From positions 1 through 64,000 of the forward strand of contig JAFWXX010000034.1 in assembly GCA_017522915.1 (NCBI GenBank): a stretch of DNA of 64,000 nucleotides, in the 5' to 3' direction. The DNA is from Bacteroidaceae bacterium (GTDB taxonomy: Bacteria > Bacteroidota > Bacteroidia > Bacteroidales > Bacteroidaceae). The notes under the pieces are model-generated. The model was not told the DNA's origin. It did not search any database and was given only the letters and a program-made list of their open reading frames with translations. Shown piece after piece: positions 47,022 through 55,254 of the stretch. Each line of letters starts with the position of its first letter. Position 1 is the first letter of the stretch. Both the position numbers and the translations under genes were made by a program.

Positions 47022-48689
47022 ATGAATACAAGTTTGAAAAATAAGATTCTAGCAGGTGCAATGCTGTTTTCTGCTATGTTTTATGGGGTTTCGTGTGACG
47101 ATAGCGTTGAAGGCTTGAAGGTTACTCCTGAAACTCCCTATGCAGACAAGACTTTATACGAAGTCATGGTCAACGATCCCGACCTCACTGATTTCATGGA
47201 GGTTATCAACAGTTGCGGTGCTGAGTGTGCCGATTCTCTGTTCAATCATTCAAGAGTTTATACTGTATGGGCTCCGGTCAACAACACTTTCAATAAGGAT
47301 TCGTTGATTGAAGAGGTGAATGTCGGAAATAGGGACATTGTCTTCAAAACTTTTGTGATGGCTCATGTCTCTAACTTCCTAAAACCTGCTGTCGGTAGTC
47401 TTGAGGACAATTACGTAATGCTTCTCAATGACAAGATGGCTAAGTTCGAGGGCAGTTATACAAAAGGATATACATTTGCCGGGTGTGCAGTAGATTATGC
47501 GAATATCCGTGTTCTTAACGGTATTCTCCATAAGATTGCCAAGGCATCCGAATACAGGTATAATATCTGGGAATACATAAATCTTGCCGAAGGTCTTGAT
47601 TCTGTAGCCAGCTATCTATACTCTTTCAATGAGTACAGGTTCAATGAGGGACAAAGCATTAAGGGTCCTATCATTGAAGGTGAGCAGACATATCTTGACT
47701 CTATATTCGACTTCAACAACCAGTGGCTCACCCCTTGGGGCGGTATCGGTAATCTGAATGTGGAGGATTCTTCCTATACAGTATATTTCCCGACCAATGA
47801 TGTCTGGGAAGAGCAGTTGCAGAAGATTGACAAGTACTATAATTACAATAGAACTTCAAAGAATCCGGTTAGTATGGACAGTACATACCGCGACTCTCTG
47901 CGTCTCTATTATCCGCACTTGAATCTTCTCAAATATCTGACATACAGCAATGTTGAGCAGAGATTCGTTGACAGTCCCGATTCAATAATGCCGGTTCACC
48001 GTTCAGGCAAGCGTGTCGAGTTCTTGAAGGCACAGCTTGAAAGGAATGTGATATATACAAAGGAACTCTCTAATGGTGAGTTCAAGATCGTTGACCAATA
48101 TCCGTTCAGTCCGCTTGAGATATGCCACGATACAGTCTTCATGGAGGCTGAGAATACCAATATGCTTACAGATCAGGATGAGGGTATTATAGCTCAGATG
48201 AAAACTGCATACAAGAATCAGATAAACAAGGACTCTACATTCAATGGTGTTGAGATTTCCGGTGGAGCATATTATCAGTTCGGTGACGAGAACACAAAGA
48301 GTGCTGTAAAGGCAGAATATACAATACCTGATATCCTCTCTGCAAAGTACAAACTCGCACTTATTCTTGTTCCACGTAACATTACAAACAGTGATATCAA
48401 GAAAGAGGACCTCTTGCCGGTAGTGCTGCGTGTAACTCTGTCTCAGAATGGCAAACAGATAAAGAATGTGAATAACATTTCTATAGATCAGACACGTGTG
48501 GATACGGTATTCTTGTCTGACAACAAAGGTCCGTTGGTTCTGGATATGCCTACTTGTGAATACTACAAGACATGGGACAATAAGGACTATACTACAAAGG
48601 TTGAGATCAGAACAGTCCGCGGATCAAAACGTGATATGTCGTTGCGTCTTGACAAGATCATGTTTATACCGGTACTCGATGAAGAATAG
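47022..48689 (+). CDS. FAS1 (fasciclin) domain lipoprotein (cassette 2)
   Basis: A 555-residue lipoprotein (Cys25 in FYGVSC). H1-type box VYTVWAPVNNTF lies at residues 79-90, with VLNGILHKIA as the H2-like end of the first FAS1 domain near 165. A second domain begins around 255 (YTVYFPTNDVWEE). The last third is a beta-rich module unlike FAS1. It is shorter than the cassette-1 FAS1 protein. SusC-2 begins 8 nt after it. Confidence 0.8.
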   Translation: MNTSLKNKILAGAMLFSAMFYGVSCDDSVEGLKVTPETPYADKTLYEVMVNDPDLTDFMEVINSCGAECADSLFNHSRVYTVWAPVNNTFNKDSLIEEVNVGNRDIVFKTFVMAHVSNFLKPAVGSLEDNYVMLLNDKMAKFEGSYTKGYTFAGCAVDYANIRVLNGILHKIAKASEYRYNIWEYINLAEGLDSVASYLYSFNEYRFNEGQSIKGPIIEGEQTYLDSIFDFNNQWLTPWGGIGNLNVEDSSYTVYFPTNDVWEEQLQKIDKYYNYNRTSKNPVSMDSTYRDSLRLYYPHLNLLKYLTYSNVEQRFVDSPDSIMPVHRSGKRVEFLKAQLERNVIYTKELSNGEFKIVDQYPFSPLEICHDTVFMEAENTNMLTDQDEGIIAQMKTAYKNQINKDSTFNGVEISGGAYYQFGDENTKSAVKAEYTIPDILSAKYKLALILVPRNITNSDIKKEDLLPVVLRVTLSQNGKQIKNVNNISIDQTRVDTVFLSDNKGPLVLDMPTCEYYKTWDNKDYTTKVEIRTVRGSKRDMSLRLDKIMFIPVLDEE

Positions 48690-48697
48690 TTAGTAAG

Positions 48698-51600
48698 ATG
48701 AAAAAAAGGAATTTAACTATGTATATGCGACAATTTATGCAAATTTCGGTGGCATTGATGATGTTGGTGCCATCGGCCGCCATAGCGTCAGGCGTGAAAC
48801 ATGACGGTTTTCTGGCTGGCGATTCTGTTAAGGTCGAGGAAAAGGCTGTAGCTGCAGTAGAGATGCGTACAATAACAGGTACTGTATATGATGCTGCAAC
48901 AAACATTCCTATGGCCGGTGTTCGTGTTCAGGCTACAGGTCATAAGAAGATTACAACTATGACAAATGCCGAAGGTAAGTTTACCTTGAATGTACCTGAG
49001 TATGCGACTCTTTTGAGCTTCTCAACTCAAGAATATCTTCTTGTGCAGCGTCCTATCGGCAATAGCGACATTATAAATGTACGTCTCTATTCCGATAAAT
49101 TCCAGGATAACTACAGTGACGACATGCTGGTTACTGCAGATAAGAATTATAAGCCAGGAACGACTACTGCATTTACAATTGACGAGGATATCCAGAACAA
49201 GCTGGGTGCCGATGTCCGCGCTATAAACCGTTCTGGAACAACCGGAATGGGTGCCGTAATGTTCATTCGCGGTCTTAACTCAATCAATGCCAACACGCAG
49301 CCTCTCTTTGTAGTGGATGGTGTCATTTGGGATATGCAGGAGGGCAATGAGACAATCCACATGGGTGCATACAACAATGTTCTTTCTGCCATTGATGTCA
49401 ATGATATCCGCGAAGTGAAGGTGCTTAAGAACGGTGCCGCAATATATGGCGCACGTGCTGCCAACGGTGTTGTCATTATAAACACAAAGCGTGGTGAGAG
49501 CATGGCTACACGTATTACAGCCAACATCTATGCCAACATGACCATGGTTCCAAAGACACCTGATATGTTGGGCGCAGATGCTTATCGCCGTTATGCCAAT
49601 GACATTATCGGTACAATGGATGTCAATCCGAACCGTAAAATACCGTTCCTGCGCGAGGATAAGGATTTTGTATATTACAACAAGTTCCATAACAATACAG
49701 ACTGGACCGACCTTGTATATAGCAATGCTGTTACACAGAACTACCAGTTGAATGTAGAGGGTGGTGACGATATTGCCATGTACAACTTCTCATTCGGTTA
49801 TGGAATGGGTGAAGACCCGACGGAAGGCAACTCTTTTGACCGAATGACAGTACGTCTTAATTCAGATATCTTCCTGACAGAAAACTTCAAGACACGCATT
49901 GACATTGCATATTCGCGTTTTGCAAGAGAATTGCTTGATGACGGTTTCCGTGAAGACCAGTCGGCATTCCCGTTGACTTCAGTCGGTGTGCTTTCTGCAA
50001 TCAAGGCTCCTTTCCTGAGCCCATACCGCTATGCGTCAACAGGTGAGATAAGCAGTATCCTTGATGTCAGCGACGACTTTGCCTTTGATGTTGCAAGGTC
50101 TGCCGGAATTCTTCATCCGAACAATTCATACTACAACCCGATGACAATTCTCAGCAAGGCTTCTGATCCTCACAAGAATGAACTGGAATATACCAATATG
50201 GGTATTACCGTTGCTCCCGAACTGAAACTCGGTGACTTTACCATTACCGAGACTTTCAACTATTCGCTCTACCGTGTAAGTGAGAAGTACTATCTTCCAT
50301 ATCCTACTTCTGCCGACAGCAACTATTACCATTTCTATGTATCTTCATTGAACGGCAAGATCGGTAACTACATATCTTCATTCTTCGGTAAGGAAACCGC
50401 GCTATCCAGTGATACCCGTGTTTCCTGGAGCAAGGTATTAGGTGCACATAGTCTTGATCTGTTCGGCGGTTTCCGTTATACGAACTTCAACTTCGACTCC
50501 AGCTCAATTGCCGGTGCAAACTCAGGTAACGACAATTCATTCAATATCAATACCAGTCTTGACCATCTGAGCAGTGACGGTGACAAGAATGTATGGAGCA
50601 ATATGGCATGGTATCTCTCTGCAGACTATTCATACAAGACACGTTATTTCCTGCAGTTGGCTGCGTCTCTTGAGACCTCTTCACGCTTCGGTAGCAATGC
50701 CGACGGCGCGCTTAAGCTCGGCGGTGTTGCCTGGGGACTATTCCCGTCTGTTCAGGCTGCATGGCTCGTCTCTTCAGAATCCTGGTTCAAGTTCAAGCCG
50801 ATCAATATGTTGAAGTTGCGCGTAGGATACGACATTACCGGTAACGATGCCATCGACTATTTTGCTGCGCGCAGTTATTTGCAGGCTGTCAAGTTCTATG
50901 ACCAGTCAATGGGTCTCCAACTCGGAAACGTTGAGAATGACGGTGTGAAATGGGAGACAACGGCACGTCTTAACGTGGGCTTTGATGCAATGCTGTTCGA
51001 TAACCGTTTGGCAGTTTCATTCGATTGGTACAAGGCAAAGACAAGCGACCTTCTTGTTCAGAAGCAATACTCTTTCGTGACAGGTATGGACCGTTATTGG
51101 GCTAATGGCGGCGAACTTGAGAATATGGGTTTTGAGGCTACAGTAAACGCGAAGGTAATAGCAAAAAAGAATTTCCAATGGGAACTCGGTGCATCTGTAG
51201 GCCATTATAAGAACGAGATTACAGCTCTCGATGAAAATATAGCACCAAGTAAGGTATATGGTGGTGAGGTTGCAACCATGGTAGGTAATCCTGTAGGTGT
51301 TTTCTGGGGCTACAAGACCGACGGTGTCATTGCAAGTGCGCAGGAGGCTGATGAACTCGGTCTCTTCCAGCGTGATGCGACAAACGAGAGAATCGACTTC
51401 AAGGCCGGTGACGTGAAGTTCGTGGACCTTAACCCAGGCAATGACCCTGGTTGCATCGACGAGAATGACAAGACCATTATCGGTAACCCGAACCCCGATT
51501 TCTACGGTAACGTGTTCACAAGACTCTCATACAAGGGAATACGACTTGATGTCCTTTGCAACTATTCTGTTGGCAATGATGTTTACAACTTCTATCGTCA

Positions 51601-51982
51601 GCAGCTTGAGAGCGGCTCAAACTTCTTCAACCAGACTGTGGCAATGGCTAACCGCTGGTCTATTGATGGTCAGAAGACAGATATGCCGGCTGTCGCTTAT
51701 GGTGACCCTATGGGCAATTCACGTTTCTCAGACCGTTGGATAGAGGACGGTTCATACTTCAGGGTAAAGTCAATCAAGCTTTCTTATGACGTGCCTCTTA
51801 ACTTGAACTGGTTGCAGGGTCTCACAGTGTGGTGTGCCGCAGAGAATGTATATACATTTACCGATTACAAGGGTATGGATCCTGAGTTCTCTGTAAGCAA
51901 CAATGTAATGTATCAGGGAGTGGATGCCGGTCTGTTGCCGCAGTCACGCAGTTTCCACCTTGGTGTTAAGGTTAATCTCTAA
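48698..51982 (+). CDS. SusC/RagA family TonB-linked outer-membrane protein (cassette 2)
   Basis: A 1094-residue transporter. Signal peptide about residues 1-32 (ending AAIASG). The carboxypeptidase-regulatory-like domain is TVYDAATNIPMAGVRVQA and on. The plug region has VLKNGAAIYGARAANGVVIINTKRG, divided only for naming, and the barrel ends FHLGVKVNL. The long stretch (about 50 residues) before the first domain is unusual. It is clearly diverged from SusC-1, so the cassettes are not a recent duplication. Confidence 0.93.
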   Translation: MKKRNLTMYMRQFMQISVALMMLVPSAAIASGVKHDGFLAGDSVKVEEKAVAAVEMRTITGTVYDAATNIPMAGVRVQATGHKKITTMTNAEGKFTLNVPEYATLLSFSTQEYLLVQRPIGNSDIINVRLYSDKFQDNYSDDMLVTADKNYKPGTTTAFTIDEDIQNKLGADVRAINRSGTTGMGAVMFIRGLNSINANTQPLFVVDGVIWDMQEGNETIHMGAYNNVLSAIDVNDIREVKVLKNGAAIYGARAANGVVIINTKRGESMATRITANIYANMTMVPKTPDMLGADAYRRYANDIIGTMDVNPNRKIPFLREDKDFVYYNKFHNNTDWTDLVYSNAVTQNYQLNVEGGDDIAMYNFSFGYGMGEDPTEGNSFDRMTVRLNSDIFLTENFKTRIDIAYSRFARELLDDGFREDQSAFPLTSVGVLSAIKAPFLSPYRYASTGEISSILDVSDDFAFDVARSAGILHPNNSYYNPMTILSKASDPHKNELEYTNMGITVAPELKLGDFTITETFNYSLYRVSEKYYLPYPTSADSNYYHFYVSSLNGKIGNYISSFFGKETALSSDTRVSWSKVLGAHSLDLFGGFRYTNFNFDSSSIAGANSGNDNSFNINTSLDHLSSDGDKNVWSNMAWYLSADYSYKTRYFLQLAASLETSSRFGSNADGALKLGGVAWGLFPSVQAAWLVSSESWFKFKPINMLKLRVGYDITGNDAIDYFAARSYLQAVKFYDQSMGLQLGNVENDGVKWETTARLNVGFDAMLFDNRLAVSFDWYKAKTSDLLVQKQYSFVTGMDRYWANGGELENMGFEATVNAKVIAKKNFQWELGASVGHYKNEITALDENIAPSKVYGGEVATMVGNPVGVFWGYKTDGVIASAQEADELGLFQRDATNERIDFKAGDVKFVDLNPGNDPGCIDENDKTIIGNPNPDFYGNVFTRLSYKGIRLDVLCNYSVGNDVYNFYRQQLESGSNFFNQTVAMANRWSIDGQKTDMPAVAYGDPMGNSRFSDRWIEDGSYFRVKSIKLSYDVPLNLNWLQGLTVWCAAENVYTFTDYKGMDPEFSVSNNVMYQGVDAGLLPQSRSFHLGVKVNL

Positions 51983-51992
51983 TGAACGAATA

Positions 51993-52028
51993 CTCTTCGG
52001 GTGCTCATGAATATGGGCATCCGAGGAG
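51993..52028 (+). other. 16-bp RNA-type hairpin between SusC-2 and SusD-2
   Basis: CTCTTCGGGTGCTCAT (51993-52008) pairs with ATGGGCATCCGAGGAG (52013-52028) around GAAT. Thirteen pairs are Watson-Crick and three are G-U or U-G, so the stem is perfect only as RNA. It lies 11 nt after the SusC stop and 17 nt before the SusD start. Confidence 0.6.
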
Positions 52029-52045
52029 ACAAACAATATAAAAAG

Positions 52046-54112
52046 ATGAAAAAGAATTTTATTTATACAGTGACATTCCTGCTTTGCGGTGTTCTCTCTT
52101 TCAGTTCATGCGAAGACATGCTGAATGTCGAGTCGAACCGTGTTGAATATGAGTTCGAAGATTGGACCTTGAACGACTCTGTATATTCTGTACTAGGTAT
52201 CTTAAAGTCTGTTCAGGCTGTAGGTGACCGTCAAATACTCCTTAACGAGCTTCGTGCCGACTTGGTTACAGCCAGTGAAAACAAGGCGGTGGTCGATGTC
52301 AAACAGTTGTGTAACTTCATATACGATGTTGAGAACAACCCGTATCTTGACGTAAAGGATTATTATGCAATAATAAATAACTGTAACATTTATCTTGCGC
52401 GTGTTGATACGACACTGGAGAAGAACCATGTAAAACTGATGTTGCCAGAGTATGTTGCAGTGAAGAGTGTGCGTGCATGGACTTACCTCCAGCTTGCTAT
52501 AAACTACGACAATGTTCCGTACTTTACAGAGCCGATTCTGACACACAGTGCCGCAGAGGATGTAATGAACAGGCCTACACTTAGCCGTGAGCAGTTGATG
52601 ACAAACCTTATCAATGATATATTGCCTTATGAGAACCCGGCTATCTATCCTATGCCGGCATGGGACAAGGACGGTAAGGTTTTGAAGTTCGGTTACGGCA
52701 GCAGTGGCGTTGATGTCGATACCAAGAAACTTTTCATGCCGGTACGCATGTTGCTGGGTGAACTCTATTTATGGCGTGGCATGAACGGTGACTATATTAA
52801 GGCAGCCCAGTGTTTCTATAACCAGATTACAGGTGCAGGGACAAATGCTACAGCTCCAAAGTATAATGACAAGAGTTTCAGTATCAGGTACACTTCGGAG
52901 AACGGCAAGATTATGAATGACTCGTACTCAAGAAGATTTTCGCTTAAGGACTTCACTGCGAACAGTGATGCAGGTGTTTTGATGCTTATTCCGTACGCAA
53001 ACAGCGAACTTATAGGTACAACCTCCAATCTGGCTTCTGTATTCTCTCCTGAGAATGAGAACGGCGGAGCGCAGGTATTGGCTTCTCCTGGTATGATTTC
53101 ATTGGCTCGCCGCCAGGTTTACCGTTACTATCAGGGCGAGGATCCCAAGAAGCCCGACCTTGTAGAGTACAGTACAAATTATGAATATCCAGGTGACTTG
53201 CGTATAAAGGCTACGACCTATTCACAGTTGGGCACGGATGATGCAATGACAGAGTACAACAATGTCATCGCAAAGTTCAACCTTGAGAATGGCGGTATCG
53301 GTTCGCTGAAGACATTCTATACCCCTGGCGTACGTACTACATGTATCGTTCTGCAGCGTCCCGAACATGCCTACTTGCGTTTTGCAGAGGCTCTTCTTGG
53401 CATGGCGCGTGAAGGTTATGCAGGTGCTTTGGAACTTGCAATGGAGGTTCTTAAGGTTGGTGTAAAGGACAACTATACAGTACTGAAGAACCCTGTATAT
53501 GCAGAGCGTAACAAGCTTAATGCAAATGGGGAACCCATTAAGAGCGGATATGAGATTGCAGATAATGGCATAGATACTATTTTTACATATGTAAAGGAAA
53601 AATATCTTGCGCAGTTTGATGACTCTTTGGGCTACAACTTTACCGATCAGGCGTTCGATGGCAACCTCGGTATCCACTCACGCGGCTCCGGCGACAGCGA
53701 GCGCAACATCTATTATGCTCTCAGCGATACTTGTATTGCACGTTACATAGGTGTACTTGAAGAGGGTGTCATAACCAGAACCCTTACAAGAGAGGATTCA
53801 ATTACATACGTATCAGACCTTGTAATTGACGAGCTTGCTCTTGAGTTTGCATGGGAGGGTACACGCTATGGCGACTTGATGCGTTTTGCCAGGGCTATGA
53901 ATGACAATGATGTCATTGCAAAACGCATTGCAGGCCGTGATTTCAGCAATGATGTTTCATATCGTCATCATGAGTTCCAGTTCGACCAGGCACTCTATAC
54001 GAAGTTCAGCAATGAAGCGAACTGGTATCTTCCGTTGCCGGCGGATGTAGTCGCACCGGTAAACCCGGACGATCTCCCGGTTGAGGATCTTCCTACTGTA
54101 GAAGGTGAATAA
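52046..54112 (+). CDS. SusD/RagB family lipoprotein (cassette 2)
   Basis: A 688-residue surface lipoprotein (Cys22 in LSFSSC), longer than typical SusD (about 550). SusD-like features: VRAWTYLQLAINYDNVPYF, FMPVRMLLGELYLWRG and LALEFAWEGTRYGDLMRFARA. The extra length lies around residues 440-560. The start at 52046 follows an AAAAG, and the frame further upstream runs through the hairpin. Together with SusC-2 it would bind and import the unknown ligand. Confidence 0.9.
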   Translation: MKKNFIYTVTFLLCGVLSFSSCEDMLNVESNRVEYEFEDWTLNDSVYSVLGILKSVQAVGDRQILLNELRADLVTASENKAVVDVKQLCNFIYDVENNPYLDVKDYYAIINNCNIYLARVDTTLEKNHVKLMLPEYVAVKSVRAWTYLQLAINYDNVPYFTEPILTHSAAEDVMNRPTLSREQLMTNLINDILPYENPAIYPMPAWDKDGKVLKFGYGSSGVDVDTKKLFMPVRMLLGELYLWRGMNGDYIKAAQCFYNQITGAGTNATAPKYNDKSFSIRYTSENGKIMNDSYSRRFSLKDFTANSDAGVLMLIPYANSELIGTTSNLASVFSPENENGGAQVLASPGMISLARRQVYRYYQGEDPKKPDLVEYSTNYEYPGDLRIKATTYSQLGTDDAMTEYNNVIAKFNLENGGIGSLKTFYTPGVRTTCIVLQRPEHAYLRFAEALLGMAREGYAGALELAMEVLKVGVKDNYTVLKNPVYAERNKLNANGEPIKSGYEIADNGIDTIFTYVKEKYLAQFDDSLGYNFTDQAFDGNLGIHSRGSGDSERNIYYALSDTCIARYIGVLEEGVITRTLTREDSITYVSDLVIDELALEFAWEGTRYGDLMRFARAMNDNDVIAKRIAGRDFSNDVSYRHHEFQFDQALYTKFSNEANWYLPLPADVVAPVNPDDLPVEDLPTVEGE

Positions 54113-54125
54113 ATTCTTAACATAG

Positions 54126-54157
54126 AAGATTGGGAGTCTCTCCCAATCTTTTTTTAT
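54126..54157 (+). terminator. Intrinsic terminator of the Sus-type operon
   Basis: AGATTGGGAG (54127-54136) pairs with CTCCCAATCT (54140-54149) around a 3-nt loop, followed by seven T residues. It ends 9 nt before the sirtuin ATG. Confidence 0.85.
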
Positions 54158-54165
54158 TTTATATT

Positions 54166-54873
54166 ATGAAAAAGATTGTTGTATTGACAGGTGCCGGCAT
54201 GAGTGTCGAAAGCGGGCTTAGTACCTTTAGAGGCGGTGGAGGACTATGGGATGAATACCCGGTAGAAGCTGTAGCGACTCCCGAAGGCTATTCTGCTAAT
54301 CCCGGTCTGGTACTTGAATTCTATAATAAGAGAAGGCGTGAGCTTGCGGGCATTAAACCCAATAAAGGTCATGAACTTTTAGCCTCTCTTGAGAAGAGTT
54401 ACGATGTAACAGTTGTTACTCAGAATGTTGACAACCTTCATGAACGTGCAGGTTCAACAAAGGTAATTCATCTTCATGGTGAACTTATGAAGGCATGTTC
54501 ATCACGCCAGCCCAATAACCTTGAATATGTCAAGAGCTTCTCATCGCCCCTTGACGAGATAAATGTCGGTGATCTTGCCGCCGACGGTTCGCAACTGCGT
54601 CCCTACATTGTGTGGTTCGGCGAGGCCGTTCCCTTGATGAACGATGCAATTGCTGCAATACGTGATATTGATGCTTTTGTAATAATAGGTACATCGTTGA
54701 ATGTATATCCTGCTGCCGGCCTGCTGAACTATGTGCCTTACGGGGTTCCTGTATATCTTATTGACCCGAACGAGGTACAGGTCAATGGAGTACGTGACGT
54801 TGTACATATACGTAGAGGTGCTTCCGAGGGTGTGCAACACCTTATTGACAATTTTCTGGGAGAAGGAAAATAA
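54166..54873 (+). CDS. Sir2 family NAD-dependent protein deacylase
   Basis: A 235-residue sirtuin. NAD-binding motifs are VVLTGAGMSVESGLSTFR and TQNVDNLHERAG; the catalytic His is in HLHGEL. The zinc module lacks the usual four Cys: only one Cys occurs in the segment between the catalytic His and VWFGEAVP. This matches a zinc-less type I recall from Bacteroides sirtuins. The chosen ATG (54166) lies just after the terminator; a longer frame (54130) would read through the hairpin. Confidence 0.9.
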   Translation: MKKIVVLTGAGMSVESGLSTFRGGGGLWDEYPVEAVATPEGYSANPGLVLEFYNKRRRELAGIKPNKGHELLASLEKSYDVTVVTQNVDNLHERAGSTKVIHLHGELMKACSSRQPNNLEYVKSFSSPLDEINVGDLAADGSQLRPYIVWFGEAVPLMNDAIAAIRDIDAFVIIGTSLNVYPAAGLLNYVPYGVPVYLIDPNEVQVNGVRDVVHIRRGASEGVQHLIDNFLGEGK

Positions 54874-54903
54874 ACAGGCTTTGTAAAAATTAACATATCT
54901 TGC

Positions 54904-54934
54904 TTTGTCTGCTCCCGGTTAAATGTTAAATTTG
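54904..54934 (+). promoter_or_regulatory. Rubredoxin promoter
   Basis: A -33 TTTG (54904-54907) and -7 TAAATTTG (54927-54934) are spaced by 19 nt. The leader would be about 85 nt. Confidence 0.7.
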
Positions 54935-55024
54935 TAATGCGAGGTACAGGAATTTTGTTCCGCTTTGAATCTTACTGCGAACAAAGGTCTGTTGCCCAAT
55001 GTTTAACATTTAAAACGAACAATT

Positions 55025-55186
55025 ATGAAAAAGTATATTTGTACAGTATGTCAGTGGGTATATGACCCCGAAATTGGTGATCCTGAGCAGGGTATTGAAC
55101 CGGGAACACCGTTTGAATCACTCCCGGATGATTATGTATGTCCATTGTGCGGAGTAGGTAAGGAGGATTTCGAAGAGGAGAACTGA
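55025..55186 (+). CDS. Rubredoxin
   Basis: A 53-residue iron protein. It starts [15 protein letters not shown] and ends at TGA (55184-55186). The four iron ligands are Cys6, Cys9 (CTVC), Cys39 and Cys42 (CPLC), with the conserved DDYVCPLCG in between. It transfers single electrons at low potential, often in peroxide or superoxide defence. It stands alone between its own promoter and a strong terminator. Confidence 0.97.
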   Translation: MKKYICTVCQWVYDPEIGDPEQGIEPGTPFESLPDDYVCPLCGVGKEDFEEEN

Positions 55187-55194
55187 TTAGTTCC

Positions 55195-55240
55195 AACAGA
55201 CAATAAAGGCCGGTGCATGCACCGGCCTTTATTGTCTGTT
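55195..55240. terminator. 46-bp perfect palindrome, bidirectional terminator
   Basis: The block is its own reverse complement (centre GCATGC), with A- and T-rich flanks of AACAGACAATAAA and TTTATTGTCTGTT. It separates rubredoxin (plus) from YgiQ (minus), 9 and 14 nt away. Confidence 0.8.
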
Positions 55241-55254
55241 CTGCTGTTCCGCTC

